Of a stretch of DNA of 5,050 bases, positions 1 through 5,050 are shown piece after piece. Under the pieces are notes generated by a model. The model saw only the letters and a list, made by a program, of their open reading frames with translations. It was not told the DNA's origin and made no database searches. Every line of letters starts with the position of its first letter. The stretch's first letter is position 1. The position numbers were made by a program, and so were the translations under genes. The DNA is from Marinobacter sp. (GTDB taxonomy: Bacteria; Pseudomonadota; Gammaproteobacteria; Pseudomonadales; Oleiphilaceae), in the NCBI GenBank assembly GCA_017643965.1, contig JAEPMM010000265.1, positions 1 to 5,050 of the forward strand, written 5' to 3'.

Positions 1-26
1 AAAGGCACCTACGGGTGCCTTTTTTT
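1..26. terminator. Intrinsic terminator, probably bidirectional
   Basis: A perfect 9-bp stem (AAAGGCACC at 1-9 pairs with GGTGCCTTT at 14-22) closes a TACG tetraloop at 10-13. In RNA this is C-UACG-G, an exceptionally stable UNCG-type loop. Seven T residues (20-26) follow on the plus strand, so a rightward gene ending left of the window would terminate here. On the minus strand the same hairpin ends in at least three T residues (complement of 1-3) before the window edge, so it can also end the leftward operon, whose stop codon (11-9) lies inside the hairpin. The stem and T-tract are seen directly; use in both directions is inferred. Confidence 0.85.
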
Positions 27-470
27 GTCGCTCTTTGAAACGATGCGTTTCTCGGCCTTGCTGATGATCAGGGTATCCGCAAGGATATGCAGCGCGCGGT
101 TGGTTGTGCGTACCCCGCGATAGATTTGCCGGCTGGTCTGGTCGTGAGTTTCACGGGCCTTCAGGGCACTCTTGCGGAATTCATCGTCGCGGGAAAAGTG
201 ATCGATCAGGCCAAATGTCGTGGCCGAAATCGCTTTGTGTACCCGCTCCACCGCAGTCGCGCCGCTGGTGACCGTTTCTTCCAGCAGTTTCGCCCGGTTC
301 CTGACTTCCAGCAGGTCCATGCGACTTTTCTGGATGGCGCTGTTGGCGGCAATACGATGGGCGTTCACCACTCGCACACCGCGACGGCTGTCCAGCAGCT
401 GCCAATAGGTGAAGGCCATTCCGCCTGCTGAGGCGGCGAGCAGGGTGGCAGAGGTCATCAGAAGAATCAT
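9..470 (-). CDS. Uncharacterised membrane-anchored, helix-rich protein (153 aa)
   Basis: I do not recognise this family. The protein opens with a hydrophobic segment (about residues 2-24) followed by the basic pair R29-R30. This suggests a single N-terminal membrane anchor with the rest on the cytoplasmic side. Residues 34-140 are polar, rich in Ala, Arg, Lys, Glu and Thr, and look almost wholly alpha-helical, possibly coiled-coil. No catalytic motif is evident and there is no cysteine. The ATG at 470 is chosen because GAGG (480-477) sits 6 bases upstream; the in-frame ATG at 458 has no such site. The gene follows the 109-aa gene by 12 bases, so the two form an operon. The last residues (KKRHP) and the TAG stop are encoded within the terminator hairpin. 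It is real as a gene with good confidence; its function is unknown. Confidence 0.8.
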   Translation of the reverse strand: MILLMTSATLLAASAGGMAFTYWQLLDSRRGVRVVNAHRIAANSAIQKSRMDLLEVRNRAKLLEETVTSGATAVERVHKAISATTFGLIDHFSRDDEFRKSALKARETHDQTSRQIYRGVRTTNRALHILADTLIISKAEKRIVSKSDKKRHP

Positions 471-482
471 GGGCTGCCTCGT

Positions 483-812
483 TTAGCGGTATTCAATGTG
501 CATCTGCACGTCAATGTCCCGGTCATCCAGTTCCTGCTCAAGCTCTTTCATCACCTCCTGGTACACCATTTTCCGGACCATCACCGGCAGGTGATCGGCC
601 AGAACCCGGGCGGAGCGGGACTCACGCTTGGCAAGAGCAATCGGATCGGTCACCTTGAGCGTAAGAACGAGCTCCGGTTCCCGGTTAGGGTCGGTGATGT
701 CATCGGTTTCCATCATCTGGGCGATGAGTTTTCGTTGCTCCAGCACCTGCCAGACAAGGAAAGCGCTGAATGCGGCCAGTATCAGGCTCACTATCAATAG
801 TAATGTCGCCAA
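483..812 (-). CDS. Uncharacterised single-pass membrane protein (109 aa), TTG start
   Basis: I recognise no named family. A hydrophobic N-terminal helix (about residues 3-22) is followed by a polar domain. It contains a strand-like stretch, ELVLTLKV (47-54), then DPIALAKRES (56-65), a central helix region, an acidic Glu/Asp-rich helix (about 85-99) and a final strand ending IEYR. The strand-helix-helix-strand pattern suggests a small folded alpha/beta domain tethered to the membrane. The start is TTG at 812-810, with a near-ideal GGAGG (823-819) 6 bases before it. No in-frame ATG lies nearby; the next internal Met codons are at residues 33-34, which would remove the anchor. The gene is first in an operon with the 153-aa membrane protein downstream (12-base gap), so the two may form one envelope complex. 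The partnership is inference. Confidence 0.78.
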   Translation of the reverse strand: MATLLLIVSLILAAFSAFLVWQVLEQRKLIAQMMETDDITDPNREPELVLTLKVTDPIALAKRESRSARVLADHLPVMVRKMVYQEVMKELEQELDDRDIDVQMHIEYR

Positions 813-818
813 GGTTAA

Positions 819-823
819 CCTCC
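819..823 (-). promoter_or_regulatory. Shine-Dalgarno that fixes a TTG start
   Basis: GGAGG on the minus strand lies 6 bases upstream of TTG (812-810). The intervening bases are TTAACC. No ATG or GTG sits at a suitable distance in this frame, so this site decides the start of the 109-aa membrane protein. Confidence 0.75.
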
Positions 824-1012
824 GGGAAGCATGTTTCTTTTGCTACTCTGGCAGCAGTGTGCCGGAACCTGTGTGACAAACGATTGGCCGTGTCGACGGT
901 ATTGTCCAGGTATGCAGGAAATCAGATCGGGTCCTCAAAACGCTGAGCCACGGTTGCGGTTTCCAGTGCGTGCAAGCAGTATCAACAAGTTAAAAGATCG
1001 TACAAACACATC

Positions 1013-1018
1013 AGAGGA
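1013..1018 (+). promoter_or_regulatory. Shine-Dalgarno choosing between two nearby ATGs
   Basis: AGAGGA at 1013-1018 is 6 bases before the ATG at 1025 but only 2 bases before the out-of-frame ATG at 1021. The spacing favours 1025, which opens the 134-aa membrane protein. Confidence 0.7.
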
Positions 1019-1024
1019 TAATGC

Positions 1025-1429
1025 ATGGTTTGGTTAAAAGCGTTCGTCAGCGGTTTTCTCGCGACACTGATCTTTCACCAGGGCCTCTTTGGTCTATTCT
1101 ATCTTGCTGGCGTGGTGCCCGCTGCGCCGTTCAATATGGCACCTGTTCCGCCTCTGGGGGTTCCGGCTGTTCTGTCACTGGCGTTTTTCGGCGGGCTCTG
1201 GGGAATCGTGCTGTGGGCCATTCTTGGCCGTCTCAGGGGTATTAGCTACTGGCTGGGCCATGTGATTGTCGGCGCGGTCGGCCCCACTGCGGTTGCCATG
1301 CTGGTGGTTTTTCCAGCAAAGGACCTCGAAGTCTCCGCCCAGACCTGGGTTGGCGGGCTGATCCTTAACGGATTCTGGGGCCTGGGTGTTGCGCTTTTCA
1401 TGTTGTTTCTCCAACGAAAGAAGGGATGA
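1025..1429 (+). CDS. Small integral membrane protein, four predicted helices (134 aa)
   Basis: This is a very hydrophobic protein with four likely transmembrane segments, at about residues 5-29, 47-67, 77-97 and 108-129. The basic tail QRKKG fits a cytoplasmic C terminus. Features likely to matter are His18 inside the first helix (FHQG, 17-20), the Pro-rich loop APFNMAPVPPLGVP (34-47), and a Gly/Trp-rich second helix (GGLWG, 56-60). I believe similar proteins occur in other proteobacteria as hypothetical membrane proteins, but I cannot name a characterised family. The ATG at 1025 has a well-spaced AGAGGA site. The gene ends 3 bases before the oxidoreductase start, so the two are surely co-transcribed and probably translationally coupled. 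It may act as membrane anchor or partner of that enzyme; this is inference from context only. Confidence 0.85.
   Translation: MVWLKAFVSGFLATLIFHQGLFGLFYLAGVVPAAPFNMAPVPPLGVPAVLSLAFFGGLWGIVLWAILGRLRGISYWLGHVIVGAVGPTAVAMLVVFPAKDLEVSAQTWVGGLILNGFWGLGVALFMLFLQRKKG
1421..1426 (+). promoter_or_regulatory. Shine-Dalgarno inside the end of the upstream gene
   Basis: AAGGGA at 1421-1426 ends just before the TGA (1427-1429) of the membrane-protein gene and lies 6 bases before the ATG at 1433. A ribosome finishing the first gene would be placed to restart on the second, which supports translational coupling. Confidence 0.65.
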
Positions 1430-1432
1430 TCA

Positions 1433-2674
1433 ATGACTGAATCCAAGGAAACCGCCTACGATCTCGTGGTGTTCGGCGCTACAAGCTTCGTTGGCCAGAT
1501 TCTCACCCGTTATCTGGTTGAGACCTACGGGGTGGGGAAGTCGGTCAAATGGGCCATCGCCGGCCGCTCCGAAAGCAAATTGAGCACACTCAAATCCGAG
1601 CTGGGCGACGGCGGCAAGAACCTGCCCGTGATTCTCGCTGATGCGTCGGATCTGGCTGCGTTGCAGACCATGTGTGAGCAGACTCGTGTCATTATTTCCA
1701 CTGTCGGTCCCTACGCGCTGTATGGCGAGCCGCTGGTGCAGGCCTGTGTGCGGGCGGGTACCGACTACTTCGACCTGACCGGCGAAGTGCAGTGGATCCG
1801 CAAAATGGTTGAGCGTTATGAGGAGGAAGCCAAGTCCTCCGGAGCACGCATTGTGCATTGCTGCGGGTTCGATTCCATTCCTTCCGACATGGGCGTGTGG
1901 TTCCTGCAGAACAAGGCAGAGGAAACCTTCGGGGCGCCCTGCCGGGACGTTCGCATGCGGGTGAAAGTGGCCAAGGGCGAATTCTCCGGCGGTACTGTGG
2001 CATCAATGATGAACGTCGCCAAGGAAGCCGCGGCTGACCCGAAGTTGCGCAAGGAACTGGCGAATCCCTTCTCCATCTGCCCGCCAGAGCACCGTTCCAA
2101 AACCCGTCAGCCCAGCCTGAAAGGTGCAGAGTTCGACAAGACCTTCAACGCCTGGCTGGCGCCGTTTGTGATGGGCGCCATCAACACCCGTGTGGTGCAC
2201 CGCTCCAACGCATTGCAGAATGCCCGCTACGGCACCGAATTCACCTATGACGAAGCGATGATGACCGGGCAGGGCGCGAAAGGGCGTCTGACCGCTTATG
2301 GCATCACCGGTGGGCTCGCGGCGTTCTTTACCGCCTCTGCGCTGAAGCCCACCCGCTGGCTGGTGGAAAAGTTCGTGCCCAAGCCGGGTGAGGGCCCGAG
2401 CCCGGAAGCGCAGAAAAACGGCTTCTACGACCTGCGTTTTGTCGGCCGAACCGAAGACGGCAAAACCCTCATCACCAAAGTGACGGGGGATCAGGATCCG
2501 GGCTACGGTTCTACCGGCAAAATGCTGGGGGAAGCGGGGATGTGCCTGGCATTCGATATCCCGGCAGACCAGCCCGGTGGGTTCTGGACGCCGGCCTCGT
2601 TGCTCGATGGCAAGTTGATGGAGCGGCTGACCAGCAAAGCTGGCCTGACCTTCGAGGTGGTGGAAACCCGCTAA
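1433..2674 (+). CDS. Saccharopine dehydrogenase-like oxidoreductase / trans-acting enoyl reductase family (413 aa)
   Basis: The N-terminal half is a Rossmann domain of the saccharopine-dehydrogenase NADP-binding type. It has GATSFVG (15-21) as the dinucleotide-binding glycine loop, AGRS (43-46) with Arg45 placed to bind an NADP 2'-phosphate, an acidic site after strand three (LADASD, 68-73), and STVGPY (89-94). Further family-like motifs are YFDLTGE (112-118), GFDSIPSD (145-152), GGT (187-189) and PGYGST (356-361). Length and motifs match the group that includes mycobacterial trans-acting enoyl reductases and animal SCCPDH (about 420 aa), not true lysine-pathway saccharopine dehydrogenase. 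Known relatives reduce an enoyl bond in lipid-polyketide synthesis (Mycobacterium) or sit on membranes and lipid droplets. Here the substrate is unknown. A hydrophobic stretch near 289-303 could touch the membrane. It is second in an operon with a four-helix membrane protein, and its TAA stop overlaps the stop of cydC on the other strand. Confidence 0.9.
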   Translation: MTESKETAYDLVVFGATSFVGQILTRYLVETYGVGKSVKWAIAGRSESKLSTLKSELGDGGKNLPVILADASDLAALQTMCEQTRVIISTVGPYALYGEPLVQACVRAGTDYFDLTGEVQWIRKMVERYEEEAKSSGARIVHCCGFDSIPSDMGVWFLQNKAEETFGAPCRDVRMRVKVAKGEFSGGTVASMMNVAKEAAADPKLRKELANPFSICPPEHRSKTRQPSLKGAEFDKTFNAWLAPFVMGAINTRVVHRSNALQNARYGTEFTYDEAMMTGQGAKGRLTAYGITGGLAAFFTASALKPTRWLVEKFVPKPGEGPSPEAQKNGFYDLRFVGRTEDGKTLITKVTGDQDPGYGSTGKMLGEAGMCLAFDIPADQPGGFWTPASLLDGKLMERLTSKAGLTFEVVETR

Positions 2675-4287
2675 CCGGTCAGGTAAATCACTCGGTCGGT
2701 GCCCGGCAGGGCATCCGGCCCGTGAGCCAGGCTGATCACCGTTCGACCTTCCAGATAAACATCCATTCGCTTGGAAATTCTGCTGCGCATCTCCGAATCC
2801 AGTCCGGTGAACGGTTCATCCAGTATCACCATCGGCGCCCGGTTCAGCAACACACGCGCCAGGGCCACACGCCTCGCTTCGCCGCCCGACAGGCGATTGC
2901 CACCACTGCCCAGCCAGGTCTCCAGTTGATCCGGTTCCGTGGCAAATCGATCCGCCAACTCCACCAGTTCCAGAATGCGCCAGAGTTCCGTGTCAGTGGC
3001 TTCCGGCGCTCCCAGAAGCAGGTTGGCTCTCAGGGTATCCTCAAACAGCACGGTTCTCTGGGTCAGGTACACTGCGGGCAAGCAGGACAGCGACCCTTGT
3101 GCGGGTGCCAGGAGGCCAGCGATGGTATCGGCCAGTGATGATTTGCCGCTGCCGGAATGGCCAAGAATACCGAGGCGCTCACCGGCTTTGAGCTCCAGAT
3201 CAAAATGCGTCAGCAACACCGTGTGCGCGGGATGTTTCACCGCCAGACTCTTCGCGTGAAGTGCGATACCGGGGCGGGCGGACGGTTGCGCCGGCCGATC
3301 AGCAATGTGGTTGCCAGCACAATCGCGGTTCAGCCGGCCGGCAGAGGCTTCGGTCGCCCCCAGTCGGCCAAAAGCGTCGGGTAACATGGCATAGACTTCA
3401 CCGAGTCCCAGCAGCGCGATGGGCAACAACACCAGTACCGGGCCGGATACCATGTCGGCCTGGTAGAGCTCCAGGCCGAACCAGAGACTGAGCACGACGG
3501 CCAGGTTGATCAGAAACTGGGTGCCTGCCAGATGCCAGCCTGTACGTGTGTCTGTTCGGGTCTGCGAGGAGGTCACCTGGTGCGCCTGTCGCATCAGCCA
3601 GGCACCATGCTTTCCGGTTCGCCCTGCAGCAGTCAGCTCGGCAAAACCCTCCAGGTGCTCGATGACCGCCGTGCGCAGGGATTCCTGACGGTCGTTCTGG
3701 CGGTATGCAAGCTCTCTGGTGCGGAGATACACGCCGCCGGTGGCAACGGAAAACGCCGCGATCAGAATCATGGCGACGATGAAGGCCGTGGTGAGGTTGA
3801 ACAGAATCGCCGCTAACAAAATCATCAGCACCGTGACCAGGCCGGCGAGCGCCGTTGGCGCAATCAGGCGCAGGTAAAGTGTGTCCAGCGCGTCGACGTC
3901 GCTGGTCAATCTGGATAACCACTGGGCTCCGGTCAGTTCGTTGCGAAGCCGACGGCTGGATGCAGCGAGCCGGCAGAACAGGGCCACGCGGATATCGGTC
4001 AGCAACCGCAACACGGTATCGTGGTTGTACACCCGCTCAAGGTAACGGGATACGGTACGGGACACGGCAAAGAAGCGGATCGCGCCACCCGGCACGTACA
4101 GGTTGATGGTCGCCGCGGTGCCCGCCGCGAGCAGCAGGCCGGTTAATGCGGTTTCGGTGATGAACCAGCCGGAAACCGCCAGTAAAGCGATACCGGATAC
4201 CAAGGTGGCCAGAATGAGCACCGCGCCCAGCACAAGGCGCCCTGGACGCTTGAAGATAAGCTTCAGCCAGGGTTTCAGCTCATGCAT
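2671..4287 (-). CDS. cydC: CydC, subunit of the CydDC ABC transporter (538 aa)
   Basis: This is one half of the heterodimeric inner-membrane ABC transporter CydDC, required for cytochrome bd and periplasmic c-type cytochrome assembly. Its cargo has been reported as glutathione/cysteine and, more recently, haem. The opening ELKPWLKL and VSGWFIT (38-44) are typical of CydC. Six membrane helices are seen at roughly 17-38, 48-66, 143-164, 165-187, 254-272 and 280-297. The nucleotide-binding domain has Walker A GHSGSGKS (376-383), Q-loop Gln410, signature LSGGE (466-470), Walker B VILDEP (487-492), D-loop GLD (495-497) and His522 as H-loop. All are intact. His89 in YNHD matches the position I recall as a haem ligand in E. 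coli CydC. The domain is compact: only 28 residues separate the Walker A Lys from the Q-loop, and the protein stops just after the last strand (VIYLTG), making it about 35 aa shorter than E. coli CydC. The ATG at 4287 overlaps cydD by 8 bases and follows GGAGAGG (4300-4294). Confidence 0.96.
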   Translation of the reverse strand: MHELKPWLKLIFKRPGRLVLGAVLILATLVSGIALLAVSGWFITETALTGLLLAAGTAATINLYVPGGAIRFFAVSRTVSRYLERVYNHDTVLRLLTDIRVALFCRLAASSRRLRNELTGAQWLSRLTSDVDALDTLYLRLIAPTALAGLVTVLMILLAAILFNLTTAFIVAMILIAAFSVATGGVYLRTRELAYRQNDRQESLRTAVIEHLEGFAELTAAGRTGKHGAWLMRQAHQVTSSQTRTDTRTGWHLAGTQFLINLAVVLSLWFGLELYQADMVSGPVLVLLPIALLGLGEVYAMLPDAFGRLGATEASAGRLNRDCAGNHIADRPAQPSARPGIALHAKSLAVKHPAHTVLLTHFDLELKAGERLGILGHSGSGKSSLADTIAGLLAPAQGSLSCLPAVYLTQRTVLFEDTLRANLLLGAPEATDTELWRILELVELADRFATEPDQLETWLGSGGNRLSGGEARRVALARVLLNRAPMVILDEPFTGLDSEMRSRISKRMDVYLEGRTVISLAHGPDALPGTDRVIYLTG

Positions 4288-5050
4288 CGCGAACCTCTCC
4301 GCCGGATACCACCAAGACGCGATCCGCGAGGGTCAGCAAGGCCTGGTGGTGAGTGGCAAATATCAGGGTTTTCCCGGCCACAGCGAGCTTGTGGAGTGCT
4401 TCCAGAACAAAGATCTCACTATCGCTGTCGAGACCGGCGGTGGGCTCATCCAGCAGCAGCAAATCATAATCCGCCAGAAACAGCCGTGCCAGGCTCAGCC
4501 GCCTTGCCTGACCACCGGACAACCCTTGGCCGTCTTCCGATACCTGGCTGTAAATGCCCTCGGGACGGCTGTCCAGCAAGGGCCCAAGCCCGACGTTGCG
4601 AAGCGCTGTGGCAATCGCCACATCGGAGGCCTCCGGTGTCGTCAGCCGCAGGTTATCGGCCCAGGTCCCGTGCACCAGGAAACCCTTCTGGCCGAGCCAG
4701 CCAAAACGAAAACTGCCGGGCACATCGCCGAATACCCGAACCGTACCCTGGTCTGGCGTCATGAAGCCGGCCAGTAGATGAAGCAGGGTCGATTTGCCCC
4801 CGCCGGACGGGCCGGTGAGGGCAATCACGTCACCTTTGCCAACCTGCAACGAGAGGTTTCGCAGCACATTCGGCTGGTCACCGAACGCCATGGACACATC
4901 CGCCAATGAGACAGCTGCGGGATCTGCCTGATCGCCCCCGATCTCCGTCGCCCGCAGCACACAGTGGTTATCCACTGGCGATTCCAGCCGTTGCAGTATT
5001 TCGGCGCCGGCGCCCAGTGCGGCTGCCCGGTCGTGGTAATGCTGGGACAG
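4280..5050 (-). CDS. cydD: CydD, subunit of the CydDC ABC transporter (C-terminal 256 aa; 5' end outside window)
   Basis: The reading frame stays open to the right edge, so the gene is partial. The visible part starts with the end of the transmembrane domain, LSQHYHDRAAALGAGAEIL, whose YHxRAxAxGA pattern is typical of CydD. Its Tyr-His pair (visible residues 5-6) matches residues I recall as haem contacts in E. coli CydD. The ATPase domain follows: Walker A GPSGGGKS (visible 80-87), Q-loop Gln121, signature LSGGQ (177-181), Walker B LLLLDEP (197-203), D-loop GLD (206-208) and H-loop His234. All are complete, so an active site is expected. Full CydD proteins are near 590 aa, so over half is missing. 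A GTG at 4975-4973 could be read as a start, but the CydD-like sequence continues before it, so it is internal. The C terminus is short (SGGEVRDA). The gene overlaps cydC by 8 bases (4280-4287); any promoter lies outside the window. Confidence 0.96.
   Translation of the reverse strand: MSQHYHDRAAALGAGAEILQRLESPVDNHCVLRATEIGGDQADPAAVSLADVSMAFGDQPNVLRNLSLQVGKGDVIALTGPSGGGKSTLLHLLAGFMTPDQGTVRVFGDVPGSFRFGWLGQKGFLVHGTWADNLRLTTPEASDVAIATALRNVGLGPLLDSRPEGIYSQVSEDGQGLSGGQARRLSLARLFLADYDLLLLDEPTAGLDSDSEIFVLEALHKLAVAGKTLIFATHHQALLTLADRVLVVSGGEVRDA
4294..4300 (-). promoter_or_regulatory. cydC Shine-Dalgarno within the end of cydD
   Basis: GGAGAGG (4300-4294) encodes part of the CydD tail (Gly-Glu-Val) and lies 6 bases before the cydC ATG. 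The start and stop are nested as ATGCATGA (4287-4280), a layout that favours coupled synthesis of the two subunits in equal amounts. Confidence 0.7.

Larger units (their letters stand above)
813..1024. other. Divergent intergenic spacer
   Basis: These 212 bases separate the leftward small-protein operon from the rightward membrane-protein/oxidoreductase operon, so promoters for both should lie here. I see no good sigma-70 pair on either strand. The best fragments are a minus-strand TTGTCA (879-874) with no partner -10 box, and a plus-strand TTGCGG (954-959) with a poor -10 (CAGTAT, 977-982). The stretch 981-1008 is more A-rich than its surroundings. No RNA gene, terminator or convincing small gene is visible. 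Confidence 0.5.

Noticed and set aside
813..820. Palindrome GGTTAACC as an operator
   Set aside because: It is only 8 bases, occurs once, and sits between the Shine-Dalgarno and start codon; there is no second copy or longer dyad to support a binding site.
851..879. Minus-strand TTGTCA as a -35 box for the leftward operon
   Set aside because: No sequence resembling TATAAT occurs 16-18 bases downstream, so the match is probably chance.
831..1037. Possible small plus-strand gene in the divergent spacer (68 codons)
   Set aside because: It has no ribosome site, an unremarkable composition, and overlaps the better supported start at 1025.
1430..1858. Minus-strand open frame (142 codons) antisense to the oxidoreductase
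   Set aside because: The Rossmann motifs of the plus-strand gene fall exactly here, so the antisense frame is a shadow.
2542..3138. Plus-strand open frame (198 codons) across the oxidoreductase end and the cydC 3' region
   Set aside because: It crosses two well-supported genes in other frames and reads as Gln/His/Arg-rich sequence with no motif.
3398..3922. Second minus-strand frame (174 codons) inside cydC
   Set aside because: It lies wholly within cydC in another frame; CydC membrane helices cover this region and the alternative product is Arg/His/Gly/Pro-rich without features.
4103..4777. Long plus-strand open frame (224 codons) antisense to cydD and the start of cydC
   Set aside because: It overlaps strongly supported transporter genes, has low-complexity Gln/Pro-rich content, no ribosome site of note and no recognisable domain; it is a shadow of GC-rich coding.
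4280..4975. Separate short ATPase gene starting at GTG 4975
   Set aside because: The frame continues upstream to the window edge with a CydD-like helix (YHDRAAALGA), so this is the C-terminal part of a full CydD.

Overview
The window is gene-dense bacterial DNA of moderately high GC. It has short intergenic gaps, clear Shine-Dalgarno sequences and a cydDC transporter pair. These traits, together with the style of the proteins, suggest a gammaproteobacterium, perhaps a marine one of the Marinobacter kind. That placement is inference from general look only; no rRNA or marker gene is present. Layout from left to right: (1) a strong hairpin terminator at 1-26; (2) a leftward two-gene operon (812 to 9) of small, uncharacterised, single-pass membrane proteins, the first starting with TTG; (3) a 212-base divergent spacer (813-1024) with no convincing promoter; (4) a rightward two-gene operon (1025-2674) of a four-helix membrane protein and a saccharopine-dehydrogenase-like, probably NAD(P)-binding oxidoreductase, only 3 bases apart and in the same reading frame; (5) a leftward cydD-cydC pair (right edge to 2671), with cydC complete and cydD cut by the right edge so that only its last 256 residues are visible. 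How the genes work together: CydD and CydC form one heterodimeric ABC transporter of the inner membrane. It is needed for assembly of cytochrome bd and c-type cytochromes, and its substrate has been described as glutathione/cysteine or haem. The two genes overlap by 8 bases, as expected for translational coupling. The oxidoreductase and its membrane partner are probably co-translated and may act on the same membrane-linked substrate, but that substrate cannot be read from sequence. The two leftmost genes are likewise a co-translated pair of unknown role. The rightward operon and cydC meet tail to tail with their stop codons overlapping (CTAA at 2671-2674), leaving no room for a terminator between them. 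I found no mobile element, CRISPR array, RNA gene or clear novel system. The best leads are the two uncharacterised pairs of small membrane proteins or oxidoreductase, the shared stop-codon junction, and the unusually compact nucleotide-binding domains of both transporter subunits.
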